The notes: a model not told the origin generated them from the letters alone. 64,000 nt of DNA from Nocardia mikamii NBRC 108933 (GCF_001613505.1 NZ_BDCM01000027.1:40174-104173), one strand, 5' to 3'; counted from the stretch's first letter, positions 25,602 through 34,088 are shown. Made by a program: numbers and translations.

Positions 25602-26630
25602 ATGAGAAGCGAATCGGAGTCCGCCGCATACGAGTCTCTGAAACCCGAGTACCGCGCAATCGTGGACATCGTCGACCTGTTTCCGCGTGGCGTCCAGGCG
25701 AGACGGATCGCGAAGATGACGCAGCCGCGGTCCTGGGAGATCAAGGACTACGACCTTGATGCCCGCCAGATCAAGGCCGTTCGTGACAAGCTGGCGAGGC
25801 TGGAATCGAAGGGGTTCGTCACGATCGAGCGGACCCTCGAGTACGGAAACATCTACCGCCCGGTGAACAGTGACTACGACATGGCGAACTGGACACTGGA
25901 GCAGGGACTGGAGTTCTATGCCCGCGAGCGGGCCGATCAGACCGGTACCGACCAATGTGCGGTCGCGGCGTATTCGATGATGCTGGGCGTGTGGCGCAAC
26001 ACAATCGTCGAGGACGCGCATGCGAGCGGCGGGGTGAACCGCATCAGCGATGGCGAGATGTTCGCTGCCAACGTGGCCACCTTCCGGATGATGCGTGACT
26101 TCCTGGAAGCCGCCGACCGAACACACGCCGCATGGCAGCGACTGGCTCACGAAGTGATCCGCCCGGATCGCCTCGCGGCAGGATCGAGGACCATCGCGGA
26201 TCTCCTCGGCGAGTACTACGACCAGTGGGCAAAACACGCTGGCAGCACGTTGATGTACTACGCCGAATTGACCGAGGCCGACGATCACGACATGGCTTGG
26301 TTCATCTCGGTGAAGTCGTGCTTCGGCAGTGTGCACCGACACTGGTTCGGGATGCCCGAGTGGCCACACCTCGTGAACGCGTTTGTCGACAAGCCATTTT
26401 CGGGAACGCGGCCTTTGCATGACTACAACGAAGACGACGCCTACAGGTATCCCAGAATGGTCGAGCGAGCCCGCACACCCCGAGTGCTGCCGATCACGGC
26501 CGAGGAACTGCGCGCCGGCTTGCTGAACGGCCCCGACCACATGGACCCGGATGTGCTGAACTGGTGCGTCCATGACGGGATCGGATTCCTGCGAATCCCT
26601 CACGACTCAAACAACAGTCCTTCGCTCTAG
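25602..26630 (+). CDS. hypothetical protein with N-terminal winged-helix-like domain
   Basis: A 342-aa protein started at the ATG at 25602, which has GGAAGG upstream. Residues 10-80 look like a winged helix (YRAIVDIVDLFPRGVQARRI, then DARQIKAVRDKLARLESKGF and a wing VTIERTLEYG). The remainder is aromatic-rich and helical with many W, Y and H residues (WAKHAGSTLMYYAELTEADD, then FGSVHRHWFGMPEWPHL). It could be a regulator with a metal- or ligand-binding domain, or an enzyme; no family is recognised. The long opposite-strand frame is a shadow. Confidence 0.65.
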   Translation: MRSESESAAYESLKPEYRAIVDIVDLFPRGVQARRIAKMTQPRSWEIKDYDLDARQIKAVRDKLARLESKGFVTIERTLEYGNIYRPVNSDYDMANWTLEQGLEFYARERADQTGTDQCAVAAYSMMLGVWRNTIVEDAHASGGVNRISDGEMFAANVATFRMMRDFLEAADRTHAAWQRLAHEVIRPDRLAAGSRTIADLLGEYYDQWAKHAGSTLMYYAELTEADDHDMAWFISVKSCFGSVHRHWFGMPEWPHLVNAFVDKPFSGTRPLHDYNEDDAYRYPRMVERARTPRVLPITAEELRAGLLNGPDHMDPDVLNWCVHDGIGFLRIPHDSNNSPSL

Positions 26631-27268
26631 GCACCCTCAACAAATAGTCGAAGTTCCAGCCCGCCCGACTGGCGCGCGCCCGAGGCAACTCCCCGCGCGG
26701 CCCGCTCGGCGAAGACCGCCAGGCGCTCTCGGGTCGACACCGTCCCCGACTCATAGGTAACAGCTCTAACTCAGCCCCGGGTGAAATCTCCGGCCAACCG
26801 GACGACGGCGACGCCTACGCGACAGCGAACAGCGCTCCGCCCCGGGTCGGTTGCGTACGGCATGGTTGCTGGCCAGCCGTCCCGGTTTGTCATCAAACCC
26901 ACCATTTAATGACCGACGTCAACCAACAACACCCGCGCTCACCAACGTTAGTAAGCGATATCACAGCCGCCGATTGGCAGCATTTCGTCGTATTTGCAGT
27001 TCAAGCGCTCACGTACCCAACGACACCCGATGCCGTCAACGCTTGACAACGGCGCGGGTCGCACGCTAACTCCGTGCGAGTACATGGAGTTACCCACGAC
27101 CTCACCCACTCCTGAATGCCGCGCCAGTTGTGGGCCGCCGGGAGCATGGTTCGTCACCGCCGATAAAGATGCCTCCGGAGGAATGCATCGCGTCGGTCCA
27201 GACCAGTCCGCCAGTGCGGCGGTCGTCGAACCTCACCTACAAAATTGCTCCCCGGACCGGGCATCGCC
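26631..27268. other. 638-base stretch without a supported gene
   Basis: No frame here has convincing coding character. A TTGACA hexamer at 27043 with TAACTC 18 bases downstream forms a promoter-like pair in front of a weak 72-codon frame (27084-27302) that overlaps the ligase 3' end. A CCGGAGGAATG motif lies near 27176. I see no repeats or RNA-like folds. Confidence 0.4.
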
Positions 27269-28225
27269 TCAATCCGGCAGGCCCACATCGCGGGCATCCT
27301 GATCGGTGCGGAGCCCGGCCCAGCTGGGATGGCGCAGTGTGGTTGTGAATTCCCGGTAGTACACCGTCGCCACCAAGCCGGGCTCGACCCAGTACGCCGG
27401 CACCGACCCGAACCGCGGCGGCGCCGCGAACGGGCTCGCCGGGTGGGCGATCTCGTCCAGGCGCGCCTGCAGGACCCGCCGCTGCGCCATCGAGAACCCA
27501 GTGCCGACGTTGCCGACGTAGACCAGCTCCCCGGCCGGGGTGTGGGCGCCCAGGATCAGCGACCCGAACACGCCGATGCGGGGGCGGCTGCCCGAGATCC
27601 AGCCCGCGACAACCACATCCGCCGACCGCCGAAGCGGGGTCTTGATCCACGAGCGTGACCGCTGGCCGGGCCGGTAGATCGAGTCCAGGCGCTTGGACAC
27701 GATGCCCTCGAGGCCGTGCTCGGCGGCGGTGTCGAGCATCTGCGCGGGCGCGATATCGGTCCAGTACGGCGGAACCCGTATCAGGGTGCCGGCCAGATCC
27801 AAGTCGGCGAGCAGGTCGCGGCGTTGGACGTAGGTAAGCGGTGTGGTGTCGGTGTCGTCTAGGGCGAGGATGTCGAAGACGAACAGCTGCACCGGAATCG
27901 AGGCGATCAACCCCGCCGGCGGCCGCGCGGTATGCATTCGATGCTGCAACCGCCGGAACGAAGGAATCCCGGTCGGCAATTCCGGGGCGACAACCTCACC
28001 ATCGATCACGAACCGCCGACCGGTCGCGGTGTCGGCAAGCGCGGCGGTCAGCTCCGGAAACGATGCCGTGGCCTCTCGCCCGTTGCGGGAATAGAGCCTG
28101 GGCTCCCCGTTGTCGAGGGCGGTGATAGCGCGCATGCCGTCCCACTTCATCTCGGTCGCCCACAGATCCGGGTCCTCAGGCGGCCGCCCAGCGGTCGCCA
28201 GCATCGGCGCCGGCACGCGTCCCAT
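27269..28225 (-). CDS. ATP-dependent DNA ligase, LigD/LigC type
   Basis: A 318-aa ligase started at the ATG at 28225 (MGRVPAPMLAT). The adenylation motif is TEMKWDGMRAITAL with the nucleophilic lysine near residue 26. Later nucleotidyltransferase motifs are FVIDGEVVAPE, FVFDILALDD, EGIVSKRLDSIY and the K-rich RSRSWIKTPLRRSADVVVAG. An OB-fold follows (FGSLILGAHTP to TVYYREFTTTLRHPSW). The polymerase and nuclease domains of full LigD are absent, as in mycobacterial LigC. It joins strands with ATP in repair or end-joining. It ends the third minus-strand cassette; a role in maintaining or moving the island is possible. Confidence 0.88.
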   Translation of the reverse strand: MGRVPAPMLATAGRPPEDPDLWATEMKWDGMRAITALDNGEPRLYSRNGREATASFPELTAALADTATGRRFVIDGEVVAPELPTGIPSFRRLQHRMHTARPPAGLIASIPVQLFVFDILALDDTDTTPLTYVQRRDLLADLDLAGTLIRVPPYWTDIAPAQMLDTAAEHGLEGIVSKRLDSIYRPGQRSRSWIKTPLRRSADVVVAGWISGSRPRIGVFGSLILGAHTPAGELVYVGNVGTGFSMAQRRVLQARLDEIAHPASPFAAPPRFGSVPAYWVEPGLVATVYYREFTTTLRHPSWAGLRTDQDARDVGLPD

Positions 28226-28503
28226 ACCCAGTAGCGTACTTTCGGCAATCACCCAGCGACGGAGCGGCACCACCCCACCACACGCGGCTGACCAGCACTG
28301 ATTGTCCAGCAGGGGGTGCGTCTGCCGCATCAGGCAACCAGTTCCGGCCGCGTGACGTCGTTCCGGACATGACTATCCCGCAACCACACCCCGAGGTCGC
28401 CGAACGCTGGACTCAGGCCCGGATGCGCAACCTGCTGGCCCGCACCTTCGGGCGACCGCAGATCGCGCGCCGAAACCGGCTGCGCGAGCGGCGATGCCAG
28501 GGC

Positions 28504-28695
28504 TCAGCGCCCGGGTGCGGTGCCCCCGGCGGGGATGAGCAGCCGCAGTGGCCACCAGTACGGATACGAACCTGATGCCTGGGCAGTTTCTCCAGTCGGC
28601 GCGATGAGTGCCCGTGCGTCGTCTTCGATCTCGACGATCTCGAAGACGTTGTCGCTGTCCGCCGACTTCTTGACCAGGGAACCTACCTCCAGCAC
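28504..28695 (-). CDS. small hypothetical protein (63 aa)
   Basis: A 63-aa protein beginning MLEVGSLVKKSADSDNVFEI, which reads like a small SH3-type beta barrel (VGSLVKK..., VEIEDDARALIAP, YWWPLRLL). It lies on the same strand as the ligase and the next small gene. No known family is recognised with certainty. Confidence 0.6.
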   Translation of the reverse strand: MLEVGSLVKKSADSDNVFEIVEIEDDARALIAPTGETAQASGSYPYWWPLRLLIPAGGTAPGR

Positions 28696-28754
28696 ACGTC
28701 AACAATACGAGACCCGACCGGGCGGTCTGACAACAGTGAGCCGAGGCGGCGCGT

Positions 28755-28997
28755 CTAGGACGTCGCCGCGGTGGGCCGGTGGAGATCTGGGCGCACGGTC
28801 GTGGTGTACGTGCCGGCGACGCCGCTGCGGGACGTCACGAGGTACGCGACGACCTGTCTGTCGTCGTTGGGGTTGCGGTGGACGCTGGCGACAGTGCCGG
28901 TGTGCTTCTTCGCGCCCGGATCGCCGGGCTCAGCCGGGCCGCCGTCGATGTCGCTCCACCACTCGATGCGATCACCGACCGCGAACACCTCGCCCAT
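28755..28997 (-). CDS. small hypothetical protein (80 aa), SH3-like
   Basis: I start it at the ATG at 28997 (MGEVFAVGDRIEWWSDIDGG); an ATG at 29018 and a start at 29027 are alternatives. The pattern FAVGDRIEWW, TGTVASVHRNPNDD, VAYLVTSRS suggests a small beta barrel like the neighbouring 63-aa protein. It may be a relative of that protein. Function unknown; it is part of the minus-strand cassette. Confidence 0.6.
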   Translation of the reverse strand: MGEVFAVGDRIEWWSDIDGGPAEPGDPGAKKHTGTVASVHRNPNDDRQVVAYLVTSRSGVAGTYTTTVRPDLHRPTAATS

Positions 28998-29296
28998 ACC
29001 GCGACTATCCCACCCCATCCTCGCCACGGGCGCGGGTGACCAGCTCGACCGATGCCCGTCGCGCCGCGAACCCGGATCCCGGTTGAAATCGCGCGCCGAC
29101 CTGTCCGGCGGCGACCGGATCGGCTATGTCGTCCCTCCCGGGCACGCCGCGCGGTAGTCCGCACCGACTTCGACCACGCCTCCGGCGAACTCGTTCAGGT
29201 GTGGTCGAAGACTCCGCCCACCGGCGGGACGGATTGAGTGGTGGTCCGGTGGCCGGGAAAATACTGGACATGGGAAGTAAAACAATCTTCATACAT

Positions 29297-29809
29297 TCAA
29301 AAGTTGGGTCGGCGATCCACAAAATCAGACGGACTACGGGAAATTACATGCTGGACAGCGTGAGTCGGCCTCGTTTCCCGTCCCTTGATACTGCGACGGA
29401 GGCGGGTATAGCGAGCGCGAGCTCTTGTTAGCGTGACAACTGCTCGGTGGTACAGCACATCGTCGAAGCGGGAGTCTCCACGGTAGCGGGCACAACGGCG
29501 GTATTCGAACCATGCGCGGGCAACAGCATCGACAGCGGCGCCGATCTCCCGGGATGAGACGGCGTGGTTGATGTCATCGATCAGCCGTGCTCGCACGAGT
29601 GCGCTGACATCGTCAATGCCCATCTCCCACAACAGCACTGTCCCGGTTTCGCAGGTGCTCGTAGCGGCAGTGTCGGGATCGATCCAATAATCCGCCGTCG
29701 CCAAGAGAAACGCAGCTCGCAGGATCACGGCTGCAGGGTGCTCGAAGGGCACATCCCCCTCCATCGCGGCTATCAGCCGACAGCTGGTCGGCAGTACCGT
29801 GTCAGTCAT
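29297..29809 (-). CDS. hypothetical protein (170 aa), helical
   Basis: A 170-aa protein starting at the ATG at 29809, whose start overlaps the preceding 62-aa gene by eight bases, so the two are translationally coupled. It is helical and arginine-rich towards the C-terminus (DAVARAWFEYRRCARYRGDS). The N-terminal half includes FEHPAAVILRAAFLLATADY. The last 30 residues are basic. No known motif is recognised. It belongs to the minus-strand cassette running from 32303 to 27269. Confidence 0.6.
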   Translation of the reverse strand: MTDTVLPTSCRLIAAMEGDVPFEHPAAVILRAAFLLATADYWIDPDTAATSTCETGTVLLWEMGIDDVSALVRARLIDDINHAVSSREIGAAVDAVARAWFEYRRCARYRGDSRFDDVLYHRAVVTLTRARARYTRLRRSIKGRETRPTHAVQHVISRSPSDFVDRRPNF

Positions 29810-29990
29810 CGGTGCGTGCCTGTGGGATGTTGCTGCGACTCGCCTCGTAGCGATACCACAGGGTGTAGATAAGGTTATCGAGCTGCTGAAGAATCTCAGG
29901 CTCTGGTGTCGCCGAGGCGAGGGAGCAGACGATGGTCGGCGGCTGGGTCTCTCCGGCCGGGGAAATGTGCGGGTCCAATGGTTCAGTCAT
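29802..29990 (-). CDS. small hypothetical protein (62 aa)
   Basis: I place the start at the ATG at 29990 (MTEPLDPHISPAGETQPP). It overlaps the cold-shock gene upstream and the 170-aa gene downstream by eight bases each, which supports it as a real coupled gene. The C-terminal half EILQQLDNLIYTLWYRYEAS is an amphipathic helix. Function unknown. Confidence 0.55.
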   Translation of the reverse strand: MTEPLDPHISPAGETQPPTIVCSLASATPEPEILQQLDNLIYTLWYRYEASRSNIPQARTDD

Positions 29991-30243
29991 TCCGGTAACC
30001 GCCCGTGTTGTGGTCTTGATGGGATGCTGGAGTTGGTTGATGCACGATGCGAACGTTGACCGCTTTCCGGCCGTTGCGGCTGGGGACGACGTCGTAGGTG
30101 ACGGTGTCACCGGCAGCAGGAGGGTTGGCGCCTTTGTCGTACAGACCGGAGAAATGCACAAAGATGTTCTCCTCTCGTGAACCACCGGCGATGAACCCGT
30201 ATCCACGATTCCTGTCGTAGCACTCCATAATTCCTTTCTTCAC
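29983..30243 (-). CDS. cold-shock domain protein
   Basis: An 86-aa protein started at the GTG at 30243, giving the family-typical N-terminus VKKGIMECYDRNRGYGFI; an internal ATG at 30228 would cut into the fold. The nucleic-acid-binding motifs are RGYGFI (RNP1, usually KGFGFI) and NIFVHFSGL (RNP2), followed by GDTVTYDVVPSRNGRKAVNV. The first strand reads GIMECYDRN instead of GTVKWFNxE, so this is a divergent member. It would bind single-stranded RNA or DNA. It is coupled to the next gene by an eight-base overlap. Its presence among unknown island genes suggests a local regulatory role. Confidence 0.8.
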   Translation of the reverse strand: MKKGIMECYDRNRGYGFIAGGSREENIFVHFSGLYDKGANPPAAGDTVTYDVVPSRNGRKAVNVRIVHQPTPASHQDHNTGGYRND

Positions 30244-30292
30244 CGAGCAGGGGGTCCTTTCATATCTCGGCGCGCCATGAAGAGGCACTCTC

Positions 30293-30768
30293 CTACGGGT
30301 TCAAGCTGGCGTCCCGAGAGACGGCTGCGGTGATCGCCTCGCCGATCGCGGCCAGCGCGGGGCCGGGCCAGACCCGCAGCGAGTGCAGTCAGACTCGATG
30401 GGGGTTGCCGGCGGTAGGGGGCACGACCGTGGCGTTCCAAAGCACTGGTATCGCACCTACTTTGAACAACAGACGCGTCGTGCGTTCGGCATCGTCCGGC
30501 GAGACAGGCGCATCGCCCAGCAGCGCCCACAAACGATGTCCGCGCCGATCGATCGAGAATGCTGGAACTGTGTCGAGAAGTGCGACCACTGCACGGCCCA
30601 GCGCAGGGGAAATCAACACTGAGACACGGATATCGCCGTGAGATGAATGGCACCTGTTCGCGGATCAATGTGTGCATCGAGCCCGAATTCTGAGCGGTAG
30701 ACTCTGCATCTATCCTCGCTCTCGCGCTTATTTTGACATCCAACCTGTGGAACGGCCACAACGGTCAC
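30293..30768 (-). pseudogene. broken gene with one frameshift and one nonsense codon
   Basis: A GTG at 30768 with AAAGGAAC upstream opens a good frame (MTVVAVPQVGCQNKRESEDR to DPRTGAIHLTAISVS) that stops near 30613. Re-reading one base near 30620 enters a second frame (VLISPALGRAVVALLDTVPA to VVPPTAGNPHRV). That frame meets a TGA at 30391-30389, then continues in the same frame as LHSLRVWPGPALAAIGEAIT to a final TAG at 30293. Restored, it would encode about 158 aa. The three pieces are all strongly coding in character, so this is a decayed gene (or contains sequencing errors). Family not recognised. Confidence 0.65.
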
Positions 30769-31003
30769 TTTTTGTTCCTTTCAAAGTCGTGGAATTTCGA
30801 CAGGACGCACGGCTGCCGTTTCCGCACCGTGCGTCGGCTATCTCGCGCCAGGCTCCCGTGCTTCACACAGGACTCGACTACGGAACGGTCAACACGCCCG
30901 GTCGCCGGAATGCGCTGGTGTCGGGTCTCTGCGAGAGACCTCTGGGGTGTGTCCAGCGTTGGAGCCGGTCGCGCAGCGGATCTGGTACCGTCCCGCTGCC
31001 GCC

Positions 31004-31858
31004 TCAGCGAGCCGGGCTCGGCGCCGTGTCCGCGAGTGGGATTTCAGCATGGGTGATCGTGCCGCCGGTGGGCGCGGTGCAGCGTGAAACACGTGTGCAC
31101 CGTTGGCGGACTAGATCAGGGATAGGCTCGTGGGAGTGGTTCTCGGATTCGTGCACCTCGATAAGGAGGGCGTGCGTTGTTCGCTGGAGCCGTACTCTGA
31201 TCTCGTCCAGTACCTCGACCGGTTCGGTCGGCATCCGAGCTTCGATGAGTGCGCACAGTACGGCCTCGACGTCGGTGCGGAGGTAGCTCAATCCGGCCTG
31301 CGACAAATGCCACCACGCCTTCAGGGATGTAACTTCCAGCGCCGCCGCGAACGCTTTCACCGGGAATTCCCCGACCAGGACTGGAGCGGCATCGGTCTGC
31401 GAAATCCTGGCCACCGGTTCGGGCAGACACAGCAGGCGCGTCTGCGCGTGTATCCGTGAAAGTTGCTTCAACGCAGTCGTTCTGGACGTGGCGAGCCCGT
31501 CCAGGTGCTCGGGTCCCGGGATGATGACGGTGCCGCCATGGGTGCGTAGTTCGGACAGCAGTGCCTGCCACGCCACTGCGCGCGTGCGGCGCCGTCCTGA
31601 CTCGAGCAGACGGCCCACATCCATTCCCCGCTGCTCAGCGGTGGCGGAGACCGTGGGTATCAGCTGTCCGCTCATTGAGCGGTCTGCGTCGATGATCAAC
31701 GACCACAACGCATCAGCCGGGGGAACCGGTTCTGCGAACACCCGCCGGAGACGACCGCCGGATTCCGCTGCTACCCGGCCGATTCGCTCCTCGACTTCGC
31801 TCGACGGGCGCGGCAGCAACGCCAGCTGCATGTATCCATATGTCGGTACAGCCGTCAT
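31004..31858 (-). CDS. resolvase-fold-like protein (284 aa) without catalytic serine
   Basis: Residues 5-150 resemble a degenerate serine-recombinase N-terminal domain: TYGYMQLALLPRPSSEVEER where YxRVSTxxQ is expected, and LRTHGGTVIIPGPEHLDGLA where resolvases have the DTLVVWKLDRLGR strand. The nucleophilic serine position is not preserved. The C-terminal half has a possible winged-helix segment (FAAALEVTSLKAWWHLSQAG, then LSYLRTDVEAVLCALI). It follows the smaller paralogue at 31989-32303 on the same strand. A binding or regulatory role is likelier than recombination. Confidence 0.55.
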   Translation of the reverse strand: MTAVPTYGYMQLALLPRPSSEVEERIGRVAAESGGRLRRVFAEPVPPADALWSLIIDADRSMSGQLIPTVSATAEQRGMDVGRLLESGRRRTRAVAWQALLSELRTHGGTVIIPGPEHLDGLATSRTTALKQLSRIHAQTRLLCLPEPVARISQTDAAPVLVGEFPVKAFAAALEVTSLKAWWHLSQAGLSYLRTDVEAVLCALIEARMPTEPVEVLDEIRVRLQRTTHALLIEVHESENHSHEPIPDLVRQRCTRVSRCTAPTGGTITHAEIPLADTAPSPAR

Positions 31859-31988
31859 CAGGTTCGGCCTCCGGATTCGAAACGGAGTGCGTGGAGATTC
31901 CCGGCGTGAAATCCGCTCCGCAGGTGGACAATTCCTCGATGGGTTTGTCGGCTGGGTCGACGCCGCCGTCTCGTGAGCTGTATGCGTG

Positions 31989-32303
31989 TCACAGCGTCAC
32001 CTCGCGGACATGCGCGCGGGCTCGTGTCGCCAGCATGTCGAGAAGCACGGCCTGCGGGACCGTCATTCCGGACAGGTGGCCCGGGGCGGCGATCACGGTG
32101 TGCGCGTCCGCGCGGCAACACTCGCACACCAGGTCCAGATAGGCGGTCGGCACGATCGTTTCGGGTGAATGCTCTCGGAAGACGGCAGCCATCTGGAAAC
32201 CCAAATGCTGAGCCGCCTGGGTGATCTGCTGCTCGGCGCGATCACCGTCATCGACGAGATCCATCCGCAAATACCCGTATGCCAGGGGCAACAGTTTGGT
32301 CAT
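31989..32303 (-). CDS. small resolvase-fold-like protein (104 aa)
   Basis: It starts at the ATG at 32303 (MTKLLPLAYGYLRMDLVDDG). It corresponds to a single serine-recombinase N-terminal domain: strand YGYLRMD, helix RAEQQITQAAQHLGFQMAAV, FREHS, then RADAHTVIAAPGHLSG and a final helix. The catalytic serine of RVS is aspartate (RMD) and no DNA-binding domain follows. Paralogues in the window are at 13513-14136 and 31004-31858. It is the first gene of the minus-strand cassette diverging from the Scr1-type regulator at 32754. Confidence 0.6.
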   Translation of the reverse strand: MTKLLPLAYGYLRMDLVDDGDRAEQQITQAAQHLGFQMAAVFREHSPETIVPTAYLDLVCECCRADAHTVIAAPGHLSGMTVPQAVLLDMLATRARAHVREVTL

Positions 32304-32753
32304 CAACGACCTCCCGGCACGGCATCGACGGTCGTTTCGACCGCTGCTTGCGCGACGGGAAGGCGCATGTCGCGGCAACGGGGCGTTAGCGGCTGGTGTG
32401 ACGTTGGGGAACTTATTCGCTGAGCAAACATCGGTCCCACCTCCATGTCTCGCTTGCTTCATCAGGCCGGCACGCCGGTTGCGTGCTGTGACCGCCTGAC
32501 ATCCCGCCGGTCACAGGCATGGCGCTCATGGCCGGGAGTCAGTGACCTACGCGTTGTGAGCGGGCCCGGCGGCTGCCGTTTCCTGCGCGGCGTGGCGATC
32601 CCTGACACATCGAATAGTCACATGAAAATTCACGTGAATCAATACCGATATTTTCACGTGTCGTATCATGTTGAGAATCACCTGGTCGTCGTGCCCGAAT
32701 CCGCGATCGGGCAGACTGAGCAGGCTCGCGACGACCAAAAACTAGGAGGGCAC
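32304..32753. other. divergent intergenic region of the Scr1 cassette
   Basis: About 450 bases between the resolvase-like gene (leftward) and the Scr1-type regulator (rightward). No supported gene. It contains the palindrome ATTCACGTGAAT at 32628-32639 and a TTTTCACGTG half-site at 32651-32660, annotated separately, in a locally AT-rich stretch likely to contain the promoters. Confidence 0.5.
32628..32660. promoter_or_regulatory. CACGTG palindromic operator candidate
   Basis: Bases 32628-32639 (ATTCACGTGAAT) are a perfect 12-base palindrome. A second TTCACGTG core follows at 32653-32660, and a related TCACATGAAA precedes it at 32619-32627. Three spaced copies about 95-135 bases before the Scr1-type regulator's ATG suggest an operator for that regulator or for the divergent cassette. 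Confidence 0.5.
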
Positions 32754-33602
32754 ATGGCGATTCGGGGCGACTCCGCGGCTGTGGCGTACTTGGTCGGCGC
32801 CGAACTCTCGGCCAGGCGGGCCCAGGCCCACAAAACGATCGCCGACGCGGCGAAAGCTCTCGGCTGCTCGAACGCCAAGATCCACAACATGGAGTCCGGA
32901 CGCAATCAACAGCGACCCGACGAGGTCGAGACGTTGGTGCGGTTCTACGGTTCGAGCCAGGTCGATATCGACAGGTTGTGCGCCCTTGCAGCCTCGGCTG
33001 ACGACCGCGCGGCGTGGTGGGCGCCCTGGTCGGACGTCGTACCCGATTGGCTGAAGACCTTCGTCGGATTGGAAGGGCTGGCAACGCACGCCCACATCTA
33101 CGCACCCCAAGTACTCCCAGCTCTGGTGCAAACTTCGGGCTACAGCCTGGCAGCGACCGAGGGCGACATGCGGGTGCGCGCCGATCACAACGACCGCGTC
33201 GTCGCGTTACGTCAGGAGCGACAACGCAGAGTTACCGAAGGCGAGGACCCGCTCGAACTCGAAGTCTTCATCGAGGAAGCCGCACTCGACCGCCCCATGG
33301 GGCCGCCCGAGGTGATGACCGAGCAGTACCAACACTTGCTCGACCTCGGGGATCTGCCGAATGTCTCACTCCGTCTGCTGCCGATCAGCATCGGCCGCCA
33401 TGACGCCATCGCTGGACGTTTCGTCCTGCTGGACTTCGCCGAAGCGAGCTCGATCGCGTACGTCGAGATGCGCCATGGTGCCGTCTACCTGCAAGAGTCG
33501 CGGGTCGTCGACGGGTACGCTAAAACTGTCGAACAACTGCGCGACGTTGCACTCTCCGCTGCAGCAACAGCGGAAGCCATCAAAGAGCGCATCAACGCGT
33601 AA
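32754..33602 (+). CDS. Scr1-type regulator: XRE HTH plus DUF5753
   Basis: A 282-aa protein starting at the ATG at 32754 with AGGAGG upstream. The N-terminal XRE HTH spans residues 15-70 (AELSARRAQAHKTIADAAKA, then SNAKIHNMESGRNQQ). The DUF5753 domain follows: GLEGLATHAHIYAPQVLPAL, VQTSGYSLAATE, RQERQRRVTEGEDP, FIEEAALDRPMGPPEVMTEQ and SLRLLPISIGRHDAIAGRF. These regulators partner with DUF397 proteins, and one lies 16 bases downstream. The pair forms a typical actinobacterial Scr1/DUF397 module implicated in development or metabolite control. Confidence 0.9.
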   Translation: MAIRGDSAAVAYLVGAELSARRAQAHKTIADAAKALGCSNAKIHNMESGRNQQRPDEVETLVRFYGSSQVDIDRLCALAASADDRAAWWAPWSDVVPDWLKTFVGLEGLATHAHIYAPQVLPALVQTSGYSLAATEGDMRVRADHNDRVVALRQERQRRVTEGEDPLELEVFIEEAALDRPMGPPEVMTEQYQHLLDLGDLPNVSLRLLPISIGRHDAIAGRFVLLDFAEASSIAYVEMRHGAVYLQESRVVDGYAKTVEQLRDVALSAAATAEAIKERINA

Positions 33603-33618
33603 CGCACCACCGGGAGAG

Positions 33619-34002
33619 ATGATGTTTACCGGCCCACGACGTGCAGGCCGCAGGACCAGTACCTACAGCGACCACGGCAACGGATGCGTGGCAGTCGACT
33701 TCCTCAGCGACTCGACCGGCTCCCACACGGCCCTGATCGAAGTCACTGACACCAAACTCGCCGACAGCCCAGCCATCCTGTTCACACCGGCCCAGTGGTC
33801 GGCGTGGCAAGACGAAGTCGCATCGAACGAACTCACCAATACCAACGGATGTGTCAACGTCACCGCAGCCGACGGGACGTGGCGGGTCGATGCAGTTGAC
33901 GGAACCGCCACCTTCCTGTTCAACCAGACCGAGTGGAGAGCCTTCCGTAAAGGCGTGCTCGACAACGAGTTCGCCGCTGATGTCGCTTTTGCCACCACGT
34001 AA
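33619..34002 (+). CDS. tandem DUF397 protein, partner of the Scr1 regulator
   Basis: A 127-aa protein started at 33619 (a second ATG at 33622 is equally placed after GGGAGAG). DUF397 is a 55-60 residue domain with a GNCVEVA strand and an FTPxEWxAF helix. Here two units are present: HGNGCVAVDF to ILFTPAQWSAWQDEVAS, and NTNGCVNVTA to FLFNQTEWRAFRKGVLDNEF. The duplication doubles the usual length. It follows the HTH/DUF5753 gene by 16 bases and is probably its antagonist or co-regulator. Confidence 0.85.
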   Translation: MMFTGPRRAGRRTSTYSDHGNGCVAVDFLSDSTGSHTALIEVTDTKLADSPAILFTPAQWSAWQDEVASNELTNTNGCVNVTAADGTWRVDAVDGTATFLFNQTEWRAFRKGVLDNEFAADVAFATT

Positions 34003-34088
34003 GCCGATACGGAGTGGCCCGGTTCGGCGAGGCGGGTCGGGGTGAGTCGCCGGAACTGGAACCGATCGGCCGAACCCGCGAGTCCGAG

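Noticed and set aside
25158..26603. Long minus-strand open frame (481 codons) opposite the 342-aa gene
   Set aside because: Its composition (runs of H, V, R and G without domain pattern) is that of an antisense shadow in high-GC DNA, and the plus-strand frame has a ribosome-binding site and a plausible fold.
27084..27302. 72-codon frame after a TTGACA promoter-like pair
   Set aside because: No family, no good ribosome-binding site, and its end overlaps the 3' part of the ligase gene on the other strand.
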